The notes: generated from the letters alone by a model not told the origin. A DNA stretch of 64,000 bases from Bordetella parapertussis (GCA_945862265.1 CAMAXP010000022.1:1-64000), one strand, 5' to 3'; counted from the first letter of the stretch, positions 8,748 to 17,315 are shown. Translations and numbers: made by a program.

Positions 8748-8990
8748 CTAGTCCTGTGCGTAGGGTCGAGTCACGCTGAGTCGCACCGTGAGCCCTGTCT
8801 TCGTGGCGACCCGTACCAGGGCCTCGAGGCTGAAGGCCTGCACCGGGCCGGTCTGCAGCGCGTGCAGCCGGGCTCGCGACAGGCCGAGTTCCTCGGCCAG
8901 CTCGCCCTGCTTCATGTCGTAGAGCTTCAGCCGCGCACGGACTGCGGCGTGGAGTTGCTTGCGCAACACAAGGGCGGGATCCGCGGCCAT
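8748..8990 (-). CDS. Small XRE-family helix-turn-helix regulator
   Basis: An 80-residue protein with one helix-turn-helix: MKQGELAEELGLSRARLHAL (about residues 26-45). The ATG at 8990 is preceded by GAGGAG at good spacing; the longer frame from 9071 would start inside the repeat. Such short XRE proteins are often antitoxins or autoregulators, but no toxin-like partner lies on either side. It sits between the RND operon and the Liv operon, and its upstream region is repeat copy B, whose TGTA-N10-TACA inverted repeat could be its own operator. Regulation of the RND operon is possible but unsupported. Confidence 0.75.
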   Translation of the reverse strand: MAADPALVLRKQLHAAVRARLKLYDMKQGELAEELGLSRARLHALQTGPVQAFSLEALVRVATKTGLTVRLSVTRPYAQD

Positions 8991-9007
8991 GCTGTTCTCC
9001 TCAGGAT

Positions 9008-9084
9008 AATGTACCGGTAACGATACACCAATTGTCCGGAGAATGGCTCCAGTGCTTGAGTTTTTAGACAAAAAGTCGGTAATT
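9008..9084 (+). repeat. Dispersed 77-bp repeat, copy B
   Basis: This copy holds the cleanest inverted repeat, TGTACCGGTAACGATACA at 9010-9027 (its core GTACCGGTAAC is almost self-complementary). Then come CCGGAGA and an ATG at 9043 opening a 21-codon frame that starts MAPVLEFLDKKSVIL and ends at 9108 inside livF. The minus strand of the same segment is the upstream region of the XRE gene. By hand count it matches copy A at 54 of 77 and copy C at 49 of 77 positions without gaps. Confidence 0.65.
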
Positions 9085-9092
9085 TTACGGCC

Positions 9093-9806
9093 CTACACCC
9101 CCAGGTAACGGTGCCAGAGGCCGTGGTCGGCGTCGAGTTCCGCCGAGGTGCCCTGCCAGGCGACCCGGCCGCGTTCGATGATGGTGTGGCGATCAGCCAG
9201 CTGGATCAGCCGCTCCACGTACTTGTCGATCACGAGGATGGTCTGCCCGGCGCGGCGCAACTCGGCGAGGCACGTCCAGATTTCTTCCCGGATGAGCGGG
9301 GCGAGGCCCTCGGTGGCCTCGTCGAGGATCATCAGGTGCGGGTTGGTGACCAGCGCGCGGCCGATGGCGAGCATCTGCTGTTCGCCGCCGGAGAGCTGGT
9401 TGCCCATGTTGCCGGCGCGCTCGGCCAGCCGCGGGAACAGGCGGAACACCTTGTCGACCGTCCACGGTTCGGCGCTGCCGCTGCGGTTGCCGGCAAAGGC
9501 GGCGAGGTTCTCGCGCACCGTGAGGTTGGGGAAGATCTGCCGGCCTTCGGGCACCAGCGCGATCCCGGCGCGGGCGATGCGGTCGGGCGCCTGGCGCTCG
9601 ATGCGCTGCCCGCGGAACTCGATGCCGCCTCCGCGCGCCGGGGTGAGGCCCATGATCGAGCGCACCGTCGTGGTCTTGCCCATGCCGTTGCGGCCCAGCA
9701 GCGTGACGACCTCCCCCGCGCGGATCTCGAGGTCGAGGCCGAACAGCACCTGGCTCTGGCCGTAGGCCGTCTCCAGACCCGTCACCCGCAGCAGGACCTC
9801 GCTCAT
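9093..9806 (-). CDS. livF: Branched-chain-type ABC importer ATPase LivF
   Basis: A 237-residue nucleotide-binding subunit of a branched-chain amino acid type (HAAT) importer. Walker A is GRNGMGKTT (about 37-45), the signature is LSGGEQQM and Walker B is LMILDEATEGLAP. Length and the closing HRYLGV are typical of LivF. It overlaps livG by 4 bases and is the last gene of the livKHMGF operon. The true ligand may be an amino acid, urea, amide or aromatic acid, since these importers have diversified; the ATPase itself does not tell. Confidence 0.93.
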   Translation of the reverse strand: MSEVLLRVTGLETAYGQSQVLFGLDLEIRAGEVVTLLGRNGMGKTTTVRSIMGLTPARGGGIEFRGQRIERQAPDRIARAGIALVPEGRQIFPNLTVRENLAAFAGNRSGSAEPWTVDKVFRLFPRLAERAGNMGNQLSGGEQQMLAIGRALVTNPHLMILDEATEGLAPLIREEIWTCLAELRRAGQTILVIDKYVERLIQLADRHTIIERGRVAWQGTSAELDADHGLWHRYLGV

Positions 9807-10558
9807 GCCGGCACCTCGTCGCCGAGGTAGGCGCGGCGCACTTCGGCGTTGGTGCGGATCTCGTCCGGCGTGCCGGTGGCCACGATGGCGCCGCTCACCA
9901 GCACCGAGATCCGGTCGGCGAGGCGGAACACCGCATCCATGTCGTGCTCCACCAGCAGCACGGTGACCGTTGCGCGCAGGTGCTCGATGAGCTCGACCAT
10001 GCGCTGGGATTCGTCGGGGCCCATGCCGGCCATGGGCTCGTCGAGCAGCAGCAGCTTTGCCCCGGTCGCCAGCGCGAGGCCGACTTCGAGGCAGCGCTGT
10101 TCGGCGTGCGCGAGGCTGCCCGCGGGGGCGTCGAGCCGCGCGCCGAGGCCGACCTGCACGGCAATGCCCTCCGCTTCCTCGGCCAGTTGCGTTTCGGCCG
10201 CCACCGGGCGCCAGAACGACAGGCTCGAACCGCTGCGCGCCTGTACCGCCAGCGCGAGGTTGTCGCGCACGCTGAACTTCCGGAAGATGCTGGTGATCTG
10301 GTAGCTGCGGGCGAGCCCTGCGCGGACACGGTCGTGCTGCGGCATCGCGGTGATGTCGGCGCCGTCGAACACGATTTTCCCCGCATCAGGGGCCAGGCTG
10401 CCGGACAGTTGGGCGATCAATGTGGTCTTGCCGGCGCCGTTCGGGCCGATCAGCGCGTGGATCTCGCCACGCATCACCTCGAGCCGTACGCCGTCGGTGG
10501 CGACGATGCCGCCGAAGCGCTTTTCCAACTCGTCGACGCGAAGCAGGGGCTCAGTCAT
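9803..10558 (-). CDS. livG: Branched-chain-type ABC importer ATPase LivG
   Basis: A 251-residue nucleotide-binding subunit starting MTEPLLRVDELEKRFGG at 10558, within the end of livM (8-base overlap). Walker A is GPNGAGKTT and Walker B is LLLLDEPMAGMG. The signature is LAHAEQRCLEVG, a little unusual because Ala replaces the middle Gly of the LSHGEQR pattern seen in most LivG proteins. The C-terminal REVRRAYLGDE-like end (VRRAYLGDEVPA) is typical. It pairs with LivF to power the LivHM channel. Confidence 0.92.
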   Translation of the reverse strand: MTEPLLRVDELEKRFGGIVATDGVRLEVMRGEIHALIGPNGAGKTTLIAQLSGSLAPDAGKIVFDGADITAMPQHDRVRAGLARSYQITSIFRKFSVRDNLALAVQARSGSSLSFWRPVAAETQLAEEAEGIAVQVGLGARLDAPAGSLAHAEQRCLEVGLALATGAKLLLLDEPMAGMGPDESQRMVELIEHLRATVTVLLVEHDMDAVFRLADRISVLVSGAIVATGTPDEIRTNAEVRRAYLGDEVPA

Positions 10559-11516
10559 GGCGCTTGCGGCTGAAGATCCCTGCGATGCCCTGTGGCGCAT
10601 ACAGCACCACGGCCAGCATCGCGAGGCCGACGCCGAGCAGCGAGTGCTGCTGGTAGTTCGGGTACAGCGCCGCCAGCCACGCGATCTTGTGGTTGGCGAG
10701 CACTTCCTCGAGGCCGAGCAGGCCGACCGCGCCGAACAGGCCGCCATACAGGTGGCCGACGCCGCCGAGGATCACCATGATCATCAGCTTGCCGGACTCG
10801 GTCCAGTGCAGGATGCCCGGGTTCACGTAACTGTTCTGGTTGGCGAGCAGCGCGCCCGCGAGCCCGCCGAGCGCCCCGGCGAGCACGAACGCGATGAGCT
10901 TGTAGCGGAACGCCGGGTACCCGATCGCCTCCATGCGGGCCTCGTTCTCGCGGATCGCCTGCACCACGCGCCCGAACCGCGCGTTGACGAGGCGGGAGAT
11001 GAGGTACAGCGCGCCGACGAGCAGGGTCAGCACGACGTAATAGAAGGTGGCGTCGTCCTTGAGGTCGAACCCGAAGCCGATCGTGGCCCGCTGCGTGAGC
11101 GTCAGGCCCTCGTCGCCGCCGTAGGCCTTCATCGAGACGGTCAGGTAGTAGATCATCTGCGCGAACGCGAGCGTGATCATGATGAAGTACACGCCCCGGG
11201 TGCGCAGCGAGATCGCCCCGATCGCCAGCGCGAGCAGTCCCGAGACGGCCATCGCGATCGGCCAGCCGATCCACGCGCTCGGCATGCCCTCGGTGATCAT
11301 GATCGACGCGGTATAGGCGCCCGCGCCGACAAAGGCGGCATGCCCGAACGAGATCATCCCGCCGTAGCCGAGGAGGAGGTTCAGGCTCGTCGCTGCCAGC
11401 GCGTAGACGAGGATCCGGCTCGCCATGGTCACGTAATACGTCTGGTCGATCGCCTGCATCGCAATGGGGAAAGCCACCGCGAGCAGCAGGACGACGATCG
11501 TGAGCGCGCGTTGCAT
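10551..11516 (-). CDS. livM: Branched-chain-type ABC importer permease LivM
   Basis: A 321-residue integral membrane permease with many hydrophobic segments. LLLGYGGMISFGHAAFVGAG is the characteristic early LivM motif, and ENEARMEAIGYP with RYKLIAFVLAG is the cytoplasmic EAA-like coupling region. It starts 4 bases after livH ends and overlaps livG. With LivH it forms the channel of the importer. Confidence 0.93.
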   Translation of the reverse strand: MQRALTIVVLLLAVAFPIAMQAIDQTYYVTMASRILVYALAATSLNLLLGYGGMISFGHAAFVGAGAYTASIMITEGMPSAWIGWPIAMAVSGLLALAIGAISLRTRGVYFIMITLAFAQMIYYLTVSMKAYGGDEGLTLTQRATIGFGFDLKDDATFYYVVLTLLVGALYLISRLVNARFGRVVQAIRENEARMEAIGYPAFRYKLIAFVLAGALGGLAGALLANQNSYVNPGILHWTESGKLMIMVILGGVGHLYGGLFGAVGLLGLEEVLANHKIAWLAALYPNYQQHSLLGVGLAMLAVVLYAPQGIAGIFSRKRHD

Positions 11517-11520
11517 CGTG

Positions 11521-12438
11521 CTAGCCCCGTGCCGGGAAGAGGCCCTGCGGGCGCCAGAACAGCACGCCGGCCATGATCAGGTAGATCAGGATGGACGCGA
11601 GCGCAGGCCCGATCGCACCGGCAAACGCAGGGGTGAGGAACTCGCGCAGGATCTGGGGAATGAAGGCCCGGCCCAGCGTGTCGACCATGCCCACGAGGAT
11701 GGCGCCGACCAGCGCGCCCCGGATCGAGCCGATCCCGCCGATCACGATCACCACGAAGGCGAGGATCAGGATGTTCTCGCCCATGCCGACCTGTACGGCG
11801 AGGATCGGCCCGAGCATCGCGCCCGCGATCGCGCACAGCGCGGCGCCGAACCCGAAGACCAGCGTGAAGAGGCGCTTGATGTCCACGCCCATGGCCATCG
11901 CCATCTCGCGGTTGGAGGCGCCGGCGCGTACCAGCATGCCGATGCGCGTCTTCGTGACGACGAAGTACAGAAGCACCGCAACCGCGAGGCCCACGCCGAT
12001 GATCAGCAGGCGGTAGGCCGAATAGGGCATGCCGGGCAGCAATTGCACCGGCCCTGCGAGCGCTCCTGGCGCGGAGAGGGACATGTCCGAGCCCCAGATC
12101 ATGCGCACCAGTTCGTTGATGATCAGGATCAGCGCGAACGTGGCGAGCACCTGCGAGAGGTGGTCACGGGCGTAGAGCGTCCGCAGCACGGCGACCTCGA
12201 GCAGCATGCCGACCGCAGCGGTGGCGGGAATCGACAGCAGCACGCCGAGGGTGAACGAGCCGGTGGCCTGTACCAGGGTCGCTGCGAGGAAGGCGCCGAC
12301 CATGTAGAGCGAGCCGTGCGCGAGGTTGATCATGTCCATGATCCCGAAGACGAGCGTGAGCCCGGCGGCGAGCAGGAACAGCATCAGGCCGAACTGCAGT
12401 CCGTTCAGCGACTGCTCGAGGATCAGGATCAGGGACAT
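11521..12438 (-). CDS. livH: Branched-chain-type ABC importer permease LivH
   Basis: A 305-residue membrane permease. LNGLQFGLMLFLLAAGLTL and FGIMDMINLAHGSLYMVGAF are conserved LivH N-terminal segments, and GASNREMAMAMGVDI is the cytoplasmic loop that contacts the ATPase. It is separated from livK by 88 bases that contain a GC-rich stem-loop, which may set a lower expression for the membrane part than for the binding protein. Confidence 0.93.
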   Translation of the reverse strand: MSLILILEQSLNGLQFGLMLFLLAAGLTLVFGIMDMINLAHGSLYMVGAFLAATLVQATGSFTLGVLLSIPATAAVGMLLEVAVLRTLYARDHLSQVLATFALILIINELVRMIWGSDMSLSAPGALAGPVQLLPGMPYSAYRLLIIGVGLAVAVLLYFVVTKTRIGMLVRAGASNREMAMAMGVDIKRLFTLVFGFGAALCAIAGAMLGPILAVQVGMGENILILAFVVIVIGGIGSIRGALVGAILVGMVDTLGRAFIPQILREFLTPAFAGAIGPALASILIYLIMAGVLFWRPQGLFPARG

Positions 12439-12497
12439 GGCTTAAATGAAAAGGGCGAGGCTCGCGCCCCGCCCACGGACTAGCAGGGAGGTCTGAG

Positions 12498-12515
12498 GAG
12501 GGGCGGCAGCCCCTC
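12498..12515 (-). other. GC-rich stem-loop between livK and livH
   Basis: A perfect 7-bp stem (12498-12504 with 12509-12515) and a 4-base loop lie 12 bases after the livK stop. There is no following T-run on the minus strand, so it is not a clean intrinsic terminator. A position just after the binding-protein gene fits a transcript-stabilising or partially terminating hairpin, as seen in other binding-protein operons. That role is an inference. Confidence 0.4.
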
Positions 12516-12526
12516 TTCTCGTCTCG

Positions 12527-13702
12527 TTACTTCATCGGGCAGTCTTGGACATAGGCATCGCCGTGGTCCTTGAAGACGGTGGCGAGGGTCTTGTTCACGA
12601 GGCGCCCCTGCGCATCCTTGCCCACCACCCTGAGGTAGTAGTTCTGGATCGGGTACTGGTTGGTGTTGAGCTTGAACGGGCCATGGGTCGAATCGAACTT
12701 CGCCGACTTGAGCGCCTTGCGCAGGGCCTCCTTGTCCTCAACCTTGCCCTTCAGTCCCTTGACCGCGGTATCGATCATCAATGCCGCGTCGAAGGCCTGG
12801 GCGGCAAACATCGCCGGCAGCCGCTTGTATTCCTTTTCGAACTCGGCGACGAATTTCCTGTTCACCGGGGTGTCCAGGTCGAGCGCCCAGTGCGCGGTGT
12901 CGAACAAGCCCAGCATGGCATCGCCGACCGGGCGGATCACGTCCTGGTCCGAGCCGAACCCGGGCGTCATCAACTGGATGTCCTTGGACAGGCCGGCGCC
13001 GACGAACTGCTTGATGAAGTTGATCCCCATCCCGCCCGGCAGGAAAATGTAGAGCGCGTCCGGCTTGGCCGCCCGGATCTGCGCCAGTTCGGCGGAGTAG
13101 TCCAGTTGCCCCAGTTTGGTGTAGACCTCGTCGGCGATCTTGCCCTTGTAGAAGCGCTTGAAGCCCGCGAGAGAGTCCTTGCCGGCCTGGTAGTTCGGCG
13201 CGATCAGGTAAGTGTTCTTGTAGCCCTTGTCGGAAGCGTTCTTGCCGGCCGCCTCATGGTAGGCATCGTTCGGCCAGGAGGTGACGAAGAACCATGGGTT
13301 GCACTGCTTGCCGGCGAGCGGCGACGGCGCCGCGTTCGGGCTGATGTAGGGCACCTTGGCGTTGAACGCTTCGGGGACCGCCGCCAGCATGATGTTCGAG
13401 AACACCATGCCGGTCAGGAGATCGACCTTGTCCAGCCGGACGTATTTCTCCGCCAGTTGCTTGGCCACCTCGGGTTTGAACTGGTCATCTCCCACCAGCA
13501 AGTCGACCGGCAGGCCGCCCAGCTTTCCACCGTTCAGCTTGATCGCAAGGTTGAAGCCGTCGCGGATGTCGATCCCCAGTGCGGCGCTTGGGCCCGACAG
13601 GGTGCTGATGAAACCGATCTTCAGCTTGTCGGCGGCCGAGGCCGGGAATGCGGCTGCAATGGCTACCGCAACTGCGGCTGCTGTAATGAACTGGCGTTTC
13701 AT
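12527..13702 (-). CDS. livK: Branched-chain-type ABC importer periplasmic binding protein
   Basis: A 391-residue type-I periplasmic binding protein. The start at 13702 gives a standard Sec signal (MKRQFITAAAVAVAIAAAF, cleavage after ASA). Mature DKLKIGFISTLSGPSAALG begins the ligand-binding fold, and VGDDQFKPEVAKQLAEKYV is a conserved lobe segment. YISPNAAPSPLAGKQCNPWF resembles binding proteins for aromatic or short organic acids at least as much as leucine ones, so the symbol denotes family only. It heads livKHMGF; the M48 gene ends 31 bases upstream on the same strand, so read-through is possible. Confidence 0.88.
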   Translation of the reverse strand: MKRQFITAAAVAVAIAAAFPASAADKLKIGFISTLSGPSAALGIDIRDGFNLAIKLNGGKLGGLPVDLLVGDDQFKPEVAKQLAEKYVRLDKVDLLTGMVFSNIMLAAVPEAFNAKVPYISPNAAPSPLAGKQCNPWFFVTSWPNDAYHEAAGKNASDKGYKNTYLIAPNYQAGKDSLAGFKRFYKGKIADEVYTKLGQLDYSAELAQIRAAKPDALYIFLPGGMGINFIKQFVGAGLSKDIQLMTPGFGSDQDVIRPVGDAMLGLFDTAHWALDLDTPVNRKFVAEFEKEYKRLPAMFAAQAFDAALMIDTAVKGLKGKVEDKEALRKALKSAKFDSTHGPFKLNTNQYPIQNYYLRVVGKDAQGRLVNKTLATVFKDHGDAYVQDCPMK

Positions 13703-13733
13703 CGGAACCCCCTGGAACGGAATGGTTTTGATT

Positions 13734-14555
13734 CTACCGGGTTTCCCCGGCGCGGCGGGCCGCCTCATAGAGCGGCATGACCTTGGGCAGGTTGGCCTCG
13801 ATTTCGCGGATCCGGGTGGCGTGCGCCGGGTGGGTAGATAGGAACTGCGGCGGCTGACCTCCTCCAAGCTGCGCCATCTTGCGCCACACGTTGGCTGCGG
13901 CCCGCGGGTCGTACCCGGCGCGCGCCGCCAGCTCCATGCCGACGAGGTCCGCATCGGTCTCGTGCTGGCGCGAGAAGGGCAGCGTGATCGCGAGGTCCGC
14001 AGCCTGTGAGAGCATGGACGCGGACATCTGCCCCAGGTTGAGGAGCGCGGCGGCGACGGTGACGCCGACGTTCTTCAGTGCCTGCTCGGACATTCGTGCA
14101 CGGCCATGTTCGAGCAACGCATGTGCGACCTCGTGTCCCATGATGACCGCGACCTCGTCGTCGGTGAGCTTGAGGGCGGTGATGATTCCGGAGTAGAAGG
14201 CGATTTTCCCGCCTGGCATGCAAAAGGCGTTGACGGTCTTGGCGCTGATGAGGTTCACCTCCCAGCGCCAGCGCTGGGCATCCTGGTTGAAGCGGGCCGC
14301 CGGGGGAATGAGTTTCCTGGCAATCTCGCGCAGCCTCTCCACCTGCTGGCGATCGGTGTTCAACGCGCCCTGCTGTGCGGCGGCGCGCATCATCTGGCCG
14401 TATTGCTGCGCCGATGAGTTTTCGACCGTTGACTTGGGCAGCAGCAGCAGGCGGCTCTTTTTGACGTCCACGCCCTCGTGGGCGGGCGCTTCGGCCGCGA
14501 GCGCCGGGAAGGCGCACGCGAGGGCAAGCAGGGTTGCAGCGAGGAGGGCTTTCAT
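13734..14555 (-). CDS. Periplasmic M48 family metallopeptidase
   Basis: A 273-residue zinc protease with a Sec signal (MKALLAATLLALACAFPALA). The zinc motif is GHEVAHALLEHG (about residues 142-153), and the third ligand lies in ETDADLVGMELAARAGYDP, both typical of the BepA/LoiP-like M48 group. The C-terminal STHPAHATRIREIEANLP is the usual end of these single-domain enzymes. It would act in the periplasm on misfolded or outer-membrane proteins. It overlaps the aldo/keto reductase gene by 4 bases. Confidence 0.88.
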   Translation of the reverse strand: MKALLAATLLALACAFPALAAEAPAHEGVDVKKSRLLLLPKSTVENSSAQQYGQMMRAAAQQGALNTDRQQVERLREIARKLIPPAARFNQDAQRWRWEVNLISAKTVNAFCMPGGKIAFYSGIITALKLTDDEVAVIMGHEVAHALLEHGRARMSEQALKNVGVTVAAALLNLGQMSASMLSQAADLAITLPFSRQHETDADLVGMELAARAGYDPRAAANVWRKMAQLGGGQPPQFLSTHPAHATRIREIEANLPKVMPLYEAARRAGETR

Positions 14556-15469
14556 AGGGCGTCGAAATAAGCGGACATCTTTGCGCGCATCGCAGCGTCG
14601 GGAAGGGCGCCGGTGCCGGCGGCGAGGTTGTCGAGCATGTGCTCGGGTTTGCCCGTGCCCGGGATGGCACAGGTGATCGCAGGGTGCGAAATGATCCACT
14701 TGAGGAAGAACTGCGCCCAGGTGGCGGCCCCGATTTCGCCAGCCCACCCGGGCAGCGCCTTGCCGCGCACGCGGCTGAACAGGGCGCCTTCCCCGAACGG
14801 GCGGTTGGCGATGACCGCGACCTTCTTTTCCTGTGCGAGGGGGAGCAGGCGCTCGGCGGACTCACGCTCGCCCAGGGAATAGTTGATCTGCAGGAAGTCG
14901 TAGTTGCCGGTGCGCAGCCAGCGTTCCACTTCGGCGTAGGCCGAGCTGGTGTAGTGCGTAATGCCGAGGTAGCGGATCCGGCCCCGGGCCTTCCAGTCCT
15001 GCAGGGTCTTCGTATGCACCGCGGTATCCACGAGGTTGTGGACCTGCATCAGGTCCATGCGCTGGACGCGCAGCCGGCTGAAGGAGGTTTCCATCTGGCG
15101 GATGCCTTCGTCGCGCCCGCTGGTCCAGACCTTGGTGGCGAAAAACAAGTTCGGGGCCAGGCCGAGTTCGGCGACCAGGTCGCCGGTGACGGACTCACTG
15201 CTCCCGTACATCGGCGAGCTGTCGACCACGCGTCCTCCCGCCTTCGCGAAAGCGACGAGCACTTCCTTGAGTGCACGGCGTGCCGCCGCGTCCGGCCCCA
15301 CGTCGAACGTCTGCCAGGTCCCGACACCGATGGCGGGCAGCCGCTCCCCGGTCGAAGGAATGGCGCGTTCGATGAGGCCGCCGGCCGTGATTGCGTTCGT
15401 GGAATTCACCAGGGCAAGGGCCGGAACACCGGCCAGAGCTTGCAGCATCGCGCGACGCGTGGGATCCAT
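14552..15469 (-). CDS. Exported aldo/keto reductase
   Basis: A 305-residue aldo/keto reductase. The N-terminus MDPTRRAMLQALAGVPALAL has a twin-arginine-like signal. The catalytic tetrad is visible: Asp in RVVDSSPMYG together with its Tyr, Lys in FFATKVWTSG and His in MQVHNLVD. ITHYTSSAY, LQINYSLGE and AIPGTGKPEHMLDN are later cofactor-barrel motifs. Export of an NADPH-dependent enzyme is odd unless it is folded with cofactor before Tat transport, which fits the signal. It shares a 4-base overlap with the M48 gene. Substrate unknown. Confidence 0.87.
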   Translation of the reverse strand: MDPTRRAMLQALAGVPALALVNSTNAITAGGLIERAIPSTGERLPAIGVGTWQTFDVGPDAAARRALKEVLVAFAKAGGRVVDSSPMYGSSESVTGDLVAELGLAPNLFFATKVWTSGRDEGIRQMETSFSRLRVQRMDLMQVHNLVDTAVHTKTLQDWKARGRIRYLGITHYTSSAYAEVERWLRTGNYDFLQINYSLGERESAERLLPLAQEKKVAVIANRPFGEGALFSRVRGKALPGWAGEIGAATWAQFFLKWIISHPAITCAIPGTGKPEHMLDNLAAGTGALPDAAMRAKMSAYFDAL

Positions 15470-15478
15470 GGGCGCATT

Positions 15479-16615
15479 CTAGCCGCCGCCCGCTTTCAGT
15501 TTTGCGTGCTGCCTGCCAAGGTAAAGGCTTACGGCAGTCCATGCGACGGCCACCGGCACCATCGCGAAAGAGATCGCCGGCAGCGACAGGCCGAGCGTGC
15601 GCAGCCCGCTGAAGACCCACCCGGCCGTGGTGTCGCCGCCGCGGTAGATCACCGTGTCGATGAAGTTCTTGGCCTTGTACTTGTCCTCGCGCGGCACCAC
15701 GGTGAAGAGCGTCTCGCGCACCGGCTTGGAGATGGCGAACTCGCCCGCACGCCGCGCCACGCCGAACACAATCAGCACAGCAAGCATTGGCGCCGCGCCG
15801 AGCACGAGGAAGCCCGCCACCGAAAGGAGCGGCATCAAGGCGAGCAGCCAGGTGACGCCTAGGCCTGCCACCAAGCGCGGGAACAGCAGGACCTGGGTGA
15901 GCAGGGTGAGGCTGTTGACCACCAGGTCGATGGTGGAGAAAAGCCGGGTGCGCTCGGCGGCTTCGGCAATTTCGCGGCCGACGATCTCGATCTGCTGGAA
16001 GTACAGCGTGGTGGAGAGCAGCGTGTAGCACAACAGCCACGCGCATACGCCGAGCAGGTAGGGGGACGCCAGGGCCGTGCGCGCGCCTGCGAGCACCGAG
16101 CCGCCCATGGGCTGTTCTGGATCGGGGTCTGCCGGCCGGGGATGCGCCTTCGCCCAGCGCCCGAGGCTTCCGCCGGCCGCGATGGCGCCATAGAGCCGCT
16201 CGGCTTGCGCACTGAACCACAGGTCCGCCATGAAGCTCCAGAAGACGGATACCACAAACAGGTTGTAGACCCCGACCCACACGAAAAACACCGGCGCGAT
16301 CCGCGCGACGGGGACGCCGGACTGCAGGGCGGCGTAGAAGGCCGCGAGGTTCAGTGCGAAGAATCCGTAGAGCAGCGGGAGGAGGCGCGCCCTCGGCAGC
16401 CGGGCGCAAAGCCAGCCGAACAGGGGCACCAGGACCAGCATCGCGACGAACATGGCAGTAAACAGGGCCGGGAGGTCCCGGCTGCCGATCGCCACGCCCA
16501 TGGTGTCGCGCACCGGCCGCAGGATGTAATAGCCCGCCAGCAGGCAGAAAAAATAGGCAAACGACCCGGCAAGTGCCGGCCATTCGTGACGTTCGGCGGG
16601 GATGGGGCGGATCAA
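15479..16615 (-). CDS. MFS carrier related to ATP/ADP translocases, with an internal deletion
   Basis: A 378-residue membrane protein. YYILRPVRDTMGV near the start and RLYGAIAAGGSLG in the middle are hallmarks of a proteobacterial MFS group annotated as ATP/ADP-translocase-like. I count about 4 membrane segments before GGSLG and 6 after, giving 10 instead of 12. Immediately after GGSLG comes the hydrophilic RWAKAHPRPADPDPEQP linker, where relatives have two more helices, so roughly 45-50 residues appear to be missing in frame. The gene may therefore be non-functional. Substrate unknown. The stop lies 9 bases before the reductase start. Confidence 0.75.
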   Translation of the reverse strand: MIRPIPAERHEWPALAGSFAYFFCLLAGYYILRPVRDTMGVAIGSRDLPALFTAMFVAMLVLVPLFGWLCARLPRARLLPLLYGFFALNLAAFYAALQSGVPVARIAPVFFVWVGVYNLFVVSVFWSFMADLWFSAQAERLYGAIAAGGSLGRWAKAHPRPADPDPEQPMGGSVLAGARTALASPYLLGVCAWLLCYTLLSTTLYFQQIEIVGREIAEAAERTRLFSTIDLVVNSLTLLTQVLLFPRLVAGLGVTWLLALMPLLSVAGFLVLGAAPMLAVLIVFGVARRAGEFAISKPVRETLFTVVPREDKYKAKNFIDTVIYRGGDTTAGWVFSGLRTLGLSLPAISFAMVPVAVAWTAVSLYLGRQHAKLKAGGG

Positions 16616-16687
16616 GGGGGGCAGGACGGCTGGCTAAACCGCGATGGTATATTAGGACGGTAACCCCAACGCGATAAGGGAGTAGCC

Positions 16688-17281
16688 ATGGGCACGGGAG
16701 GCTGGGTATTTCTGGCGGTGGTGATTGGTGTCGTTGTCTGGGCCATTTCGATCTACAACGGCCTGGTGCTGTTGCGCAACCGCTTCAAGAACGCGTTTGC
16801 GCAGATCGACGTGCAATTGAAGCGCCGCTACGACCTGATCCCCAACCTGGTCGAAGTCGCCAAGGGCTACATGGCCCACGAGAAGGGCACGCTCGAGGCG
16901 GTGATCGCCGCGCGCAACGGCGCTTCCACGGCCGCCCAGAAGGCCGCATCGAACCCCGCGGACGGGGAGGCGATCCAGGGGCTGATGGCGGCCGAGGCCG
17001 GCCTTTCCGGCGCGCTCGGGAAATTGTTCGCGCTCGCGGAAGCCTATCCGGACCTCAAGGCCAACCAGAACATGCTGGCCGTGCAGGAAGAACTCACCAG
17101 CACCGAAAACAAGGTCGGATTCGCGCGCCAGGGCTACAACGACTCGGTGACCGAATACAACATCAAGCGCGAGAGCTTCCCGGACACCATCTTCGCCGGC
17201 TTCTTCCAGTTCAAGTCGGCCGAACTCCTGCAGGCGACCGAAAGCGCCGAGGAACGCCAGGCGGTGAAGGTCAAGTTCTAG
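16688..17281 (+). CDS. lemA: LemA family protein
   Basis: A 197-residue protein with one N-terminal membrane segment (GWVFLAVVIGVVVWAISIYN) and an outside helical domain. NGLVLLRNRFKNAFAQIDVQ, LKRRYDLIPNLVEVAKGYM and ENKVGFARQGYNDSVTEYN are textbook LemA motifs. The function of the family is unclear; it often sits beside an M48 protease, as here, 34 bases upstream of one. An AT-rich TATATT at 16648-16653 lies about 35 bases ahead of the start and may be part of its promoter. Confidence 0.93.
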   Translation: MGTGGWVFLAVVIGVVVWAISIYNGLVLLRNRFKNAFAQIDVQLKRRYDLIPNLVEVAKGYMAHEKGTLEAVIAARNGASTAAQKAASNPADGEAIQGLMAAEAGLSGALGKLFALAEAYPDLKANQNMLAVQEELTSTENKVGFARQGYNDSVTEYNIKRESFPDTIFAGFFQFKSAELLQATESAEERQAVKVKF

Positions 17282-17315
17282 CCCGGCCGGAACCCGGCCC
17301 GGATCCGGCGACCCC

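Noticed and set aside
8748-9108. A toxin-antitoxin pair formed by the XRE gene and the 21-codon frame at 9043
   Set aside because: The short frame lies in the repeat, overlaps the end of livF and has no toxin features; copies A and C do not keep its ATG.
12498-12515. An intrinsic terminator after livK
   Set aside because: The stem is good but no T-run follows on the minus strand, so it is recorded only as a stem-loop.
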